This document shows, piece after piece, positions 8,554-16,273 of a stretch of 64,000 nucleotides of DNA. This DNA comes from Tumebacillus sp. BK434. GTDB lineage: Bacteria > Bacillota > Bacilli > Tumebacillales > Tumebacillaceae. The DNA is taken from contig NZ_SLXS01000002.1 in assembly GCF_004340785.1 (NCBI RefSeq), positions 62,001 to 126,000 of the forward strand. The letters run 5' to 3'. The stretch's first letter is position 1. The number at the start of each line of letters is the position of its first letter. Made by a program: the position numbers and the translations under genes. Under the pieces are notes generated by a model. The model saw nothing but the letters and a program-made list of their open reading frames with translations, searched no databases and was not told the origin of the DNA.

Positions 8554-10125
8554 TTAGTTGACACCTACCGCTGTCCACGCATTTTTCAGCGCGGTGTAGT
8601 AGGAGGAGCTGGAGCCGTAGAGCGCCGCCGTCGCCTGCAGAGTCGCCGCGCGCGCGCCGGAGAAGTTGGTGCGCGAGGTCATGTAGTCGCGGGACGCGGT
8701 GTACCAGATCTTGCCTGCGATCGAGCGGGAGCCGATCGCCGTCGCGAAGTTGTAGAACGCTTTGTTCGGGATGCCGGAGTTGGTGTGCACACCGCCGTTG
8801 TCGCTGGTGGTGTTCACATATTTGCTCATGTGATCCGGATCGCCGTATGCGCCGGGGTCGGACATCGAGCGGAACGCTTTCGCGCCGTAGCCGGGCAGGG
8901 TGATGTCTTCGCCGAGCAGCCAGTCGCCGGAGTCGAGCACCGCACCGATCGCATCCGACCAGGACTCGTTGAGCGCGCCGGACTGGTTTTGGTAGACCAG
9001 CTTGGAGGTGTAGTCGGTCACTCCGTGGGTCAGTTCGTGCGCGACGACGTCGAGAGCGCCGGAGAACGCTTTGAAGTTGGTGCCGTCCCCGTCGCCGTAC
9101 GTCATCTGGCGGCCGTCCCAGAAGGCGTTGTTGTAGCGGGTCGCGTAGCGCACGCCCGATTTGATCGCCATGCCGCTGCCGTTGATCGAGTTGCGGCCGA
9201 GCTGGCTGTAATAGTAGTCGTACGTCGCGCCCGCATAGTAGTGCGCGTCAACGCCGGCGCGCTGGGCGGCCGCGTCAAAGTTGTTGTCGGCGTCGGTGAT
9301 CGCATATTGCGACGAGGTGCCGTTGCGGTAGTCGAGGGTGGTGATCTTCGATCCGTTGGTTTGGTACATGTACTTGGTGGTGTCCTCCAGCACATAGGAA
9401 CCGTTCACCAGCGAGGTGTTGATCGTTTTGCGGTCGCCGTTGACGCCCGTGCCGGTGCCGGTCGCCGTCGTGCCGGTGCCCGGCTGGGCGAAGTCGATCG
9501 CGTTGATCGCGTCGACGACGTTTCCGGTGACCGCGTCGATGAAGATCTGCCAGTTGCCGGCCGCTTCCGGCGAGACGTAGTGGACGTTGATCTGATAGGA
9601 GAGCACCGCTTTGCCGTCTTGCGGATAGTAGACCAGCTCGGCGGTCGGCGCTTCCGACAGTTCGCCGGTGTAGCCGGTGTGGGCAATCGCGCCTTGTACC
9701 GCGTCTTTCGCTTTGACTGACGCTTTGGATGCGCCTTTGCTGAGTGGCTCGAACGTGCCGCTCACGCCTTGCAGAGCGCCGTCCGCTTCATGCACGATCA
9801 GTTGCTCGCCGAAGACGGGGATGCCGTCGATCACGCGGTCGAGCTTGGTGTGCGCAGTGCCGTTTTCGTCTTTGTGAGATTTCTTGATTTTAAAATTCTT
9901 GTCGGCTTTGTCGAAACCGAAGTCAGCTTTGACTTTCTCAAGCGCTGCAAACGCACGGGTTTCCGGCGTGTTGCCGCTGATTTTGCCCAGGGAGCCGGCC
10001 ACGGTGTGGACAGCGCCCGTTTCGTCTTTCAGCACTTGCTTGTCGTTGGCCGCGCCTGCCTGCAGCGTGAAAGCGGACGCGACCAGCGAGGTCAGGACCA
10101 GTGTGGCCGTCAGTTTTTTGTTCAT
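8554..10125 (-). CDS. M4 (thermolysin-like) metalloprotease precursor 4
   Basis: A 523-residue secreted preproprotease, the longest intact member because of a TATG-rich insert (PGTGTTATGTGTGV) at the propeptide/mature junction. VAHELTHGVTD, NESWSDAIG and DNGGVHTNSGI supply all active-site residues. GC content is clearly higher than in proteases 2, 3 and 6. It starts at ATG 10125 with AAGGGGGAT upstream and lies only 24 bases behind protease 5. No promoter fits in that gap, so 5 and 4 form a two-gene transcript. Substrates are inferred to be extracellular proteins. Confidence 0.95.
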   Translation of the reverse strand: MNKKLTATLVLTSLVASAFTLQAGAANDKQVLKDETGAVHTVAGSLGKISGNTPETRAFAALEKVKADFGFDKADKNFKIKKSHKDENGTAHTKLDRVIDGIPVFGEQLIVHEADGALQGVSGTFEPLSKGASKASVKAKDAVQGAIAHTGYTGELSEAPTAELVYYPQDGKAVLSYQINVHYVSPEAAGNWQIFIDAVTGNVVDAINAIDFAQPGTGTTATGTGTGVNGDRKTINTSLVNGSYVLEDTTKYMYQTNGSKITTLDYRNGTSSQYAITDADNNFDAAAQRAGVDAHYYAGATYDYYYSQLGRNSINGSGMAIKSGVRYATRYNNAFWDGRQMTYGDGDGTNFKAFSGALDVVAHELTHGVTDYTSKLVYQNQSGALNESWSDAIGAVLDSGDWLLGEDITLPGYGAKAFRSMSDPGAYGDPDHMSKYVNTTSDNGGVHTNSGIPNKAFYNFATAIGSRSIAGKIWYTASRDYMTSRTNFSGARAATLQATAALYGSSSSYYTALKNAWTAVGVN

Positions 10126-10149
10126 CGCGAAATCCCCCTTAGATCGAGA

Positions 10150-11685
10150 TTAGATGCCGACCGCCGTCCACGCGTTTTGCAGCGCGGAGTAGTAGGAAGA
10201 GCCTGTGCCGTACAGAGCTGCGCAAGCGGACAGCGTTGCTGCGCGCGCGCCGGAGAAGTTGGTGCTCGACGTCATGTAGTCACGGGACGCGATGTACCAG
10301 ATCTTGCCTGCGATGTCGCGGGAGCCGATCGCCGTCGCGAAGTTGTAGAACGCTTTGTTCGGGATGCCGGAGTTGGTGTGCACACCGCCGTTGTCAGCCG
10401 AGGTGTTGACATACTGGCTCATGTGCGCCGGGTCGCCGTAGGCGCCCGGATCGGACATCGAGCGGAACGCCGCTTTGCCGTAGCCCGGCAGGACGATGTC
10501 TTCGCCGAGCAGCCAGTTGCGGCCTTCGATGACGGCGCCCATCGCGTCCGACCAGGACTCGTTGAGTGCACCCGATTGGTTTTGATAGACGAGGCCAGAG
10601 GTGTATTCGGTCACGCCGTGGGTCAGTTCGTGCGCGATGACGTCGAGCGCGCCGGAGAAGGCGCGGAAGTTTTTTCCGTCGCCGTCCCCGTAGGTCATCG
10701 AGGAACCGTTCCAGTAGGCGTTGTTGTAGCCGTTTTGGTAATTGACGTAGGAGAGCAGGGTTTTGCCGGTGCCGTCATATGAGTTTCGGCCGAGCAGGTT
10801 GTAGTAGTAGTCGTACACATACCCCGCATAGTAGTGCGCGTCAACGCCGGCGCGCTGGTTAGAAGCGTCCCACACATTGTCGGTATCGGTCATGTTATAA
10901 GAGAGCAGCCAGCCGTTTTTGTACGTCTTGGTCTGAATCAGGCCGGTCATCGCCGTTTTGCTGCGGTCTTCCAGGTAATAGGTGCCGCTGCGCAGTGTGG
11001 TCTGGATCGTTTTGGTGTCGCCGAGGACGCCCGTGCCGGTGCCGGCGACATGCTCGATCTGGTTGAAGGAGTTGACGATCTCGCCGGTGGCCGCGTCGAC
11101 AAACACCGACCAGCGGCCAGGCGCTTCGCCAAGGTAGTTGACGCTGACTTTGTAGGTCAGCACCGCTGCGCTGCCTTGGGCGACATAGACCAGCTCGGTC
11201 TTCGCCGGTTCGGACAGCTCGCCTTGGTAGCCGGTGTGCGCGACCGCTTTGTCGATCGCTGCGCTTTCTTTCAGGACCGCTTTGGACGCTTTCGGCGCCA
11301 GGTCTTTGAAGGAGCCGGTGATGCCTTGGACGTCGCCGTTCGCTTCGTGGACGATCATCTCAGCGCCGAAGACCGGGATGCCGCCGATGACTTGGTCGAG
11401 CTTGGTGTGGGTGGTGCCGCTTTCATCTTTATGGGATTTCTTAGCCTTGAAATTGCCTTGGGCTTTGTCAAAGCCATATACGTCTTTCGCTTTGTCGAGC
11501 GCGTTCAGGGCGCGAGCTTCAGGAGTAGTGCCTTCAACTTTGCCGAGCTTGCCGACAACGTTGTGCACTTGGCCCTTTTCGTCCTTCAAGACTTGTTTGT
11601 CGTTGGCTGCACCTGCCGACGACATGGCAAATGCGGACGCAAGCACCGATGTCATCACCATAGTTGCGATCAGCTTTTTGTTCAT
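10150..11685 (-). CDS. M4 (thermolysin-like) metalloprotease precursor 5
   Basis: A 511-residue secreted preproprotease. The ATG at 11685 is chosen because it begins the MNKKLIAT signal peptide shared by the array; an upstream extension to 11895 would have no signal peptide and would run through the promoter and the neighbour's terminator. The propeptide is about 25-210. IAHELTHGVTE, NESWSDAMG and DNGGVHTNSGI give a complete M4 active site. The protein ends in AVGI, one or two residues shorter than its relatives. It is the first gene of a unit with protease 4. Confidence 0.95.
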   Translation of the reverse strand: MNKKLIATMVMTSVLASAFAMSSAGAANDKQVLKDEKGQVHNVVGKLGKVEGTTPEARALNALDKAKDVYGFDKAQGNFKAKKSHKDESGTTHTKLDQVIGGIPVFGAEMIVHEANGDVQGITGSFKDLAPKASKAVLKESAAIDKAVAHTGYQGELSEPAKTELVYVAQGSAAVLTYKVSVNYLGEAPGRWSVFVDAATGEIVNSFNQIEHVAGTGTGVLGDTKTIQTTLRSGTYYLEDRSKTAMTGLIQTKTYKNGWLLSYNMTDTDNVWDASNQRAGVDAHYYAGYVYDYYYNLLGRNSYDGTGKTLLSYVNYQNGYNNAYWNGSSMTYGDGDGKNFRAFSGALDVIAHELTHGVTEYTSGLVYQNQSGALNESWSDAMGAVIEGRNWLLGEDIVLPGYGKAAFRSMSDPGAYGDPAHMSQYVNTSADNGGVHTNSGIPNKAFYNFATAIGSRDIAGKIWYIASRDYMTSSTNFSGARAATLSACAALYGTGSSYYSALQNAWTAVGI

Positions 11686-11745
11686 TGTTGAATGACCCCT
11701 CTCTAATTTTAGAATATTTAGAACCTTATAACAGTTCTTGTTGTA

Positions 11746-11774
11746 AGTGTATCGACTTTGAGTAACAGCGTCAA
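11746..11774 (-). promoter_or_regulatory. Sigma-A-type promoter of the M4 protease 5-4 unit
   Basis: On the minus strand TTGACG (11774-11769) and TACACT (11751-11746) are separated by 17 bases, about 60 bases before the start codon. Confidence 0.6.
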
Positions 11775-11826
11775 CTAATTTTACAAATTTATCATTAAAT
11801 ACTATTCGACAGCTCTTATAATATGT

Positions 11827-11858
11827 AAAAAAACCCCTGACAGGTGTCAGGGGTTTTT
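11827..11858 (-). terminator. Terminator of M4 protease 6
   Basis: AAAAACCCCTGACA pairs with TGTCAGGGGTTTTT around a two-base loop; on the minus strand the hairpin ends in a run of Us. Confidence 0.85.
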
Positions 11859-11870
11859 GCAGGTTGCCGA

Positions 11871-13409
11871 TTAGTTTACGCCTACGTTGCTCCAAGCGGT
11901 TTGCAGAGCGGTGTAGTAGGAAGAAGTGGAACCGTACAGCGCTGCAGTTGCTTGCAGGGTTGCTGCGCGAGCGCCTGCGAAGTTGGTGCTGGAAGTCATG
12001 TAGTCGCGGGAAGCGGTGTACCAGATCTTACCTGCGATGGTGCGGGAACCGATTGCAGTTGCGAAGTTGTAGAACGCTTTGTTCGGGATCCCGGAGTTGG
12101 TGTGAACGCCGCCGTTGTCGGAAGAAGTGTTCACGTATTGGTTCATGTGCGCCGGTTGGCCGTAAGCAGCCGGGTTGGACATGGAACGCAGTGCGTCGCC
12201 AGCTACGCCCGGGGTGTAGACCGCTTCACCGATCAGCCAGTTAGCGGAATCCATGACGGATGCCATCGCATCGGACCAGGACTCGTTCAACGCGCCGGAT
12301 TGGTTGGAGTAGATCAGGCCGGAGGTGTATTCGGTTACAGCGTGGGTCAGTTCGTGTGCAACAACGTCGTAGGAGCCGGACAGAGCGATGAAGGTCGAGC
12401 CGTCACCATCGCCGTATACCATTTGCGTGCCTTCCCAGAACGCGTTGTTGTAACGGGAGCTGTAGTTGACGCCGGAGATGATGGTCTTGCCAAGGCCGTC
12501 GTAGGAGTTGCGGCCGAGTTGGCTGTAGTAGTAGTCATACACTTTGCCCGCGTAGTAGTGAGCGTCAACGCCTGCACGCTGGTTGGTCGCGTTGTAGTTG
12601 TTGTCCGCATCGGTCATGTAGTACTGGGAAGTAGTGCCGTTGTTAAAGGTGTAGGTCTTGATGGTGGAGCCTTTTTGGGTGTACATGTACTTGGTGCGGT
12701 CTTCCAGGTAGTATTGGCCGGAAGTCAGGGTGGTGTTGATGGTTTTGGTGTCACCCAGAACGCCGGTGCCGGTGCCTGCATGTACGTGGTTGGTCGCTTC
12801 GAGGATCGAGCCGTCTACCGCGCTTACGAATACGGTCCAGTTGCCCGGAGCTTCATTGATGTAGTTCACGTTGACTTTGTAAGCCAGAGCTGCTTTGTCG
12901 CCTTGCGGGAAGTACATCAGCTCAGCGTTGGACGGGCGGGACAGTTCGCCGGTGTAGCCGGTCTTTGCAACTGCTGCTTTTACAGCTGTTGCATCGGAGA
13001 TGGAAGCTGCGGAAGCGTCAGCAGCCAGGGTTTCGAAACCGCCGGTTACGCCGACAACATCGCCGTTCGCTTCATGCACGATCACTTCGGAAGCGAACAC
13101 CGGAATGCCGTTGATGGTTTGGGACAGCTTGGTGTGGGTGGTGCCGTTTTCATCTTTATGGGACTTCTTGAACTTGAAGTTGTCTTTCGCTTTGTTGAAG
13201 CCCAGGTCGCCTTTTACTTTGTCGAGTGCGTTGAATGCGCGCTCTTCAGCAGTTGCGCCCGATACTTTGCCCAGTTTGCCCACAACGTTGTGGACTGCGC
13301 CTTTTTCGTCTTTCAGGACTTGCTTGTCCGAAGCTGCGCCTGCGTTCACTGCGAACACGGATGCTGCTACCGAGGACAATACGAGAGTTGCCACCAGCTT
13401 TTTGTTCAT
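11871..13409 (-). CDS. M4 (thermolysin-like) metalloprotease precursor 6
   Basis: A 512-residue secreted preproprotease and the first gene of the array in the direction of transcription. It has a signal peptide MNKKLVATLVLSS..., an FTP/PepSY propeptide, and an M4 domain with VAHELTHAVTE, NESWSDAMA and DNGGVHTNSGI intact. The catalytic domain is nearly identical to protease 3. Its N-terminal propeptide (VHNVVGKLGKVSGAT) is closer to protease 2, suggesting exchange between copies. It has its own promoter at 13468-13495 and terminator at 11827-11858. Confidence 0.96.
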   Translation of the reverse strand: MNKKLVATLVLSSVAASVFAVNAGAASDKQVLKDEKGAVHNVVGKLGKVSGATAEERAFNALDKVKGDLGFNKAKDNFKFKKSHKDENGTTHTKLSQTINGIPVFASEVIVHEANGDVVGVTGGFETLAADASAASISDATAVKAAVAKTGYTGELSRPSNAELMYFPQGDKAALAYKVNVNYINEAPGNWTVFVSAVDGSILEATNHVHAGTGTGVLGDTKTINTTLTSGQYYLEDRTKYMYTQKGSTIKTYTFNNGTTSQYYMTDADNNYNATNQRAGVDAHYYAGKVYDYYYSQLGRNSYDGLGKTIISGVNYSSRYNNAFWEGTQMVYGDGDGSTFIALSGSYDVVAHELTHAVTEYTSGLIYSNQSGALNESWSDAMASVMDSANWLIGEAVYTPGVAGDALRSMSNPAAYGQPAHMNQYVNTSSDNGGVHTNSGIPNKAFYNFATAIGSRTIAGKIWYTASRDYMTSSTNFAGARAATLQATAALYGSTSSYYTALQTAWSNVGVN

Positions 13410-13467
13410 TTTAAGTGACCTCCATTATGTGTTTATATTCGGACTTTTCTGTCGTCCGTGTTCTAAT

Positions 13468-13495
13468 CTTATAGTAAATGTGAAGGGTATGTCAA
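13468..13495 (-). promoter_or_regulatory. Sigma-A-type promoter of M4 protease 6
   Basis: On the minus strand TTGACA (13495-13490) and TATAAG (13473-13468) are 16 bases apart, about 55 bases upstream of the ATG. Confidence 0.65.
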
Positions 13496-13841
13496 TATTT
13501 ATTTAAGAAAATGTTGCAGGCAATTTATACTATAATTTTAACGATTAATTTCAGAAATCGGTGTATTTCGATAAAAATTGTCACATTTCGGATTTCATAA
13601 GCCTTTCTCCCTCTTTGGGCTGCCCGAAAACTGCACTTTTTTTCGACAAGAAATGATTTTTGGTAGATCGGTCTGTTTCCAGCGGTTTCAGGCAAAAATA
13701 GAAACCGTGTCCGACGAATATTTTGGGCGTTCATCGACATTTTTCGACTTTTTGTTAAATGTTAGTAATTTAGGTTAAGGGAAATATGTGATTTTGCAGG
13801 AGTGATACCATAAATTTTTTTGGAGAGGTGGTAAACACCCG
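13496..13841. other. AT-rich intergenic region without a recognised gene
   Basis: Between the protease 6 promoter and the spore-protein gene the sequence is AT-rich, with T runs on both strands. Short open frames exist on both strands but lack ribosome binding sites and protein-like composition. A forespore promoter for the downstream spore protein is expected here, but I could not identify a convincing sigma-G site. Confidence 0.5.
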
Positions 13842-14072
13842 TTGGATAAAAGTAAAAACTGGGACGTGAATGATCCGGAAGTGCGGCAGTTGGTCGAGGG
13901 CATGAAAATGGAATTGGCCCGCGAATACGGGATGCAGATTCCGCTCGACGGATATTGGGGCCATTGCGCATCGAAAGAGCTCGGAAAGATCGGTTCACAA
14001 TTAAAAAAGCGCCTGCCGATACTCTTGGAACGCGGGAAAAAGGAAAAGAATGTGCGGAAAAAGAGGAAATAA
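13842..14072 (+). CDS. SspF-like small acid-soluble spore protein
   Basis: A 76-residue basic protein. The central pattern MKMELAREYGM...GYWGHCASKELGKIGSQLKKRLP matches the alpha/beta-type SASP layout (MK.E.A.E.G, then a G..GG..KR motif), and the YWG segment is typical of the SspF branch. Such proteins coat DNA in the spore. The C-terminal tail is very rich in Lys/Arg. The start is TTG at 13842 with GAGGTGG about ten bases upstream. It stands alone, with no operon partners. Family assignment is likely but the protein is atypical in carrying a cysteine. Confidence 0.72.
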   Translation: MDKSKNWDVNDPEVRQLVEGMKMELAREYGMQIPLDGYWGHCASKELGKIGSQLKKRLPILLERGKKEKNVRKKRK

Positions 14073-14119
14073 GGTATTCTGTTGCGTAGGGTATTCACAG
14101 TAGGAATGGAGGGGACACC

Positions 14120-14572
14120 ATGCTTCATCTCGTGGAAAGAAACCGTGACGCGTATCTGCCGCTGCTCTTGCTAGCCGACCCTTCGGAAGCGATGGTGCGC
14201 CGCTATCTGTCAGAAGGAGAGCTCTACGCCTGGCGCTCCGAAGAGGAAGAGACGATCGGCGTGCTGCATCTTCTGGAGTCGGAACCGGGCCAGATCGAGA
14301 TCAAAAACATGGCCGTTCGCGAAGGCTATCAGAATCAGGGCCACGGGAAACAGCTGCTGCAGGCGGTGCTTCGCATGCTGCAGGAGCGCGAGGTGCGCGA
14401 AGTGGTCGTGCGCACCGGCAACTCGAGCATCGGAAATCTGGCGTTTTATCAGAAGCAGGGGTTTCGGATGTCCGGCATTGAGTTTGATTATTTTACAAGA
14501 ACTTATGAAGATGCGATTGTGGAGCACGGCATTCCGTGCCGGGATCAGATCATTTTTAAGCGTCCGCTGTAA
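14120..14572 (+). CDS. GNAT family N-acetyltransferase
   Basis: A 150-residue single-domain acetyltransferase. Motif A, IEIKNMAVREGYQNQGHGKQLL (about 66-87), contains the acetyl-CoA pyrophosphate loop Q-x-x-G-x-G/K. Motif B is NLAFYQKQGFRMSG (about 111-124), and the YFTRTYEDAI..GIPCRDQI end resembles YhbS/YjgM-type GNATs that act on small molecules. The substrate cannot be inferred. Start ATG 14120 with GGAGGGG upstream. It is a single-gene unit ended by a terminator that overlaps its stop codon. Confidence 0.85.
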   Translation: MLHLVERNRDAYLPLLLLADPSEAMVRRYLSEGELYAWRSEEEETIGVLHLLESEPGQIEIKNMAVREGYQNQGHGKQLLQAVLRMLQEREVREVVVRTGNSSIGNLAFYQKQGFRMSGIEFDYFTRTYEDAIVEHGIPCRDQIIFKRPL

Positions 14573-14589
14573 CCAGCGGAACTTTTTTT
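14563..14589 (+). terminator. Terminator overlapping the GNAT stop codon
   Basis: TCCGCTG (14563-14569) and CAGCGGA (14574-14580) form a stem around TAAC, followed by ACTTTTTTT. The stop codon is inside the loop. Confidence 0.8.
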
Positions 14590-14598
14590 GGGCCGAGC

Positions 14599-14637
14599 TG
14601 CCGGAAAATCGGCGCAAAAAGTGCCGAATTTCCGGCG
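14599..14637. promoter_or_regulatory. Paired imperfect palindromes upstream of the sigma-54 activator
   Basis: TGCCGGAAAATCGGCG (14599-14614) and TGCCGAATTTCCGGCG (14622-14637) are each partial palindromes 23 bases apart and together form a larger inverted repeat. The same core recurs at 16108-16123 upstream of the kam operon. Likely binding sites for the activator encoded downstream (autoregulation); this is an inference. Confidence 0.5.
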
Positions 14638-14667
14638 GTGAGCGGACGAGGGAAGGAGGGGCTGGAG

Positions 14668-16098
14668 ATGGAGCGCGAGGCGCGGGAGATGGTCGAGATG
14701 CTGCGGGCGATTTTGGCGTCGATCGATGAAGGGATTCATGCGGTCGACCGGGACGGCATCACCATCTATTACAACGATGCGGTGGCGCGGCTGGACGGAC
14801 TCGACCCGCAGGAAGTGATCGGGAAGCACATCCTGGAGGTGTTTCCGTCGCTCAACAACGGGACGTCCACCTTGCTCAAGGTGATCGAGACGGGCGAGCG
14901 GATTCCCGACCTGCCACAGATGTACACCAACTACCGCGGTTACAAGGTGCACACGGTGAACACGACGCTGCCGATCGTCTCGGGCGGCAAGGTGATCGGA
15001 GCGCTGGAGGTGGCGAAAGACCTGACGCGGCTGAAGGAGCTGAACGAAAAGCTGATCGACCTGCAGGCGCAGGTGGTCGGGGTGGAAAAAAAGGCGCTCG
15101 GGAAGAAGAAAAGCCCGATCGAGGCGCGCTGGACGTTCGACGAGATCTTGACGCAGGACCGGTCGATGCTGCTGCTCAAAGAGCTGGGGGCGCGGGCGGC
15201 GACGACCTCGTCGCCGGTGCTGGTGTTTGGCGAGACGGGGACGGGCAAAGAGCTGTTCGTGCAGTCGATCCACAATGCGTCACCGCGGCGGCACAAGCCG
15301 TTTATCGCTCAAAACTGTGCAGCATTGCCGGCGTCGCTGCTCGAAGGGCTCTTGTTCGGGACGGTGAAAGGGTCGTTTACAGGGGCGGAGAACCGGCCGG
15401 GACTGTTCGAGCTGGCCGACGGCGGGACGCTGTTTTTGGATGAGATCAACTCGATGCCGCTCGAACTGCAGGCGAAGCTGCTGCGCGTGCTGCAGGAAGG
15501 CATCGTGCGGCGGGTCGGCGACACGAAGGTGATCGAAGTCGACGTACGGGTCTTGGCGGCGACCAACCAGAACCCGCTGCTGGCGATCGAGCAGGGCCAT
15601 CTGCGCTCCGACCTGTATTATCGGCTGAACGTCGTTTCGCTGCATCTGCCCTCCTTGTCGGAGCGCCCGGATGACATCCGGCTCTTGGTGCGGCATTTTA
15701 TTGACAAGTTCAACCGCAAGTTCGGACTGCAGGTGCTCGATGTGTCGCCTGAGGTGTTTGACCGCTTTCATGCCTATGGGTGGCCGGGCAACGTGCGCGA
15801 GCTGGAGCATGCTGTCGAAGGGGCGATGAACCTCGCCGACGGGCCGTATCTGCGCATGGAACACCTGCCGTGGCACATTCGCGAAGGCCATTTCGCCGCC
15901 AAGGCGGAAGGCGGCATTACTCTGCCGCACGGCGTCCGCCCCTTGCGCGAAGTGCTCGATAACGTGGAGAGCGCGCTGATCGAGCAGGCGATGCGCGAGA
16001 CGGGCGGAAACATCCAACAGGCGGCAAAATTGCTGAAAGTGCCCAGGCAGACGCTGCAGTACAGGCTGCAAAAAGGGCAGAAGAAAGAGCAGGACTGA
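14668..16098 (+). CDS. Sigma-54-dependent activator of the lysine operon (RocR-like)
   Basis: A 476-residue enhancer-binding protein. An N-terminal PAS domain (about 8-120) is likely to sense a metabolite. The AAA+ domain has Walker A GETGTGKE at 188-195 and the sigma-54 contact loop as GSFTGA (235-240; the usual form is GAFTGA). A Fis-type helix-turn-helix (NIQQAAKLLKVPRQTLQYRL) lies at the C-terminus. The start is ATG 14668 with AAGGAGG eight bases upstream. It sits directly before a sigma-54 promoter that drives kdd-kamABCDE, so it almost certainly activates lysine degradation. The Ser in GSFTGA is a mild variant seen in some functional activators. Confidence 0.92.
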   Translation: MEREAREMVEMLRAILASIDEGIHAVDRDGITIYYNDAVARLDGLDPQEVIGKHILEVFPSLNNGTSTLLKVIETGERIPDLPQMYTNYRGYKVHTVNTTLPIVSGGKVIGALEVAKDLTRLKELNEKLIDLQAQVVGVEKKALGKKKSPIEARWTFDEILTQDRSMLLLKELGARAATTSSPVLVFGETGTGKELFVQSIHNASPRRHKPFIAQNCAALPASLLEGLLFGTVKGSFTGAENRPGLFELADGGTLFLDEINSMPLELQAKLLRVLQEGIVRRVGDTKVIEVDVRVLAATNQNPLLAIEQGHLRSDLYYRLNVVSLHLPSLSERPDDIRLLVRHFIDKFNRKFGLQVLDVSPEVFDRFHAYGWPGNVRELEHAVEGAMNLADGPYLRMEHLPWHIREGHFAAKAEGGITLPHGVRPLREVLDNVESALIEQAMRETGGNIQQAAKLLKVPRQTLQYRLQKGQKKEQD

Positions 16099-16107
16099 CA
16101 CAGGGAG

Positions 16108-16123
16108 TGCCGAAAATTCGGCA
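16108..16123. promoter_or_regulatory. Perfect palindrome, candidate upstream activating sequence / terminator
   Basis: TGCCGAAAATTCGGCA is a perfect 16-base palindrome followed by CTTTTTC, so it may terminate the activator gene. It matches the paired sites at 14599-14637 and lies about 80-90 bases upstream of the -24/-12 promoter, where sigma-54 activators bind. A weaker relative (TTGCGGAAAATTGGCA) is at 16143-16158. Confidence 0.55.
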
Positions 16124-16198
16124 CTTTTTCTTTTGTAAGCGGTTGCGGAAAATTGGCAGAACCTTTGGGAAACGGGGTTGGCAGTGGTTTTATAAAAG

Positions 16199-16215
16199 TT
16201 GGCACGATTCTTGCA
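16199..16215 (+). promoter_or_regulatory. Sigma-54 (-24/-12) promoter of the kam operon
   Basis: TTGGCACGATTCTTGCA matches the sigma-54 consensus (TGGCAC-N5-TTGC) with the GG and GC elements ten bases apart. It is about 60 bases upstream of the kdd start codon and downstream of the activator gene and its palindromic sites. Confidence 0.92.
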
Positions 16216-16273
16216 ATGACTAGTGAGCAACGCAACAACAGATCCAGGAAAGTGTGTAAGGAGGGGGAGCGCC

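Noticed and set aside
3489-13409. CRISPR or satellite-type repeat array
   Set aside because: The repetition comes from six full-length paralogous genes; there are no short direct repeats with spacers.
3753-13418. Long open frames on the plus strand opposite the M4 protease genes (for example 3753-5012, 5213-6682, 6860-8371, 11844-13418)
   Set aside because: They mirror the coding strand of the proteases, have Val/Gly/Asp/Arg-rich composition with no domain, and lack ribosome sites. They result from the codon bias of GC-rich repeats.
13578-13778. Small plus-strand protein in the AT-rich gap before the spore-protein gene
   Set aside because: Phe-rich translation without a ribosome site or similarity to any family I know; best treated as non-coding.
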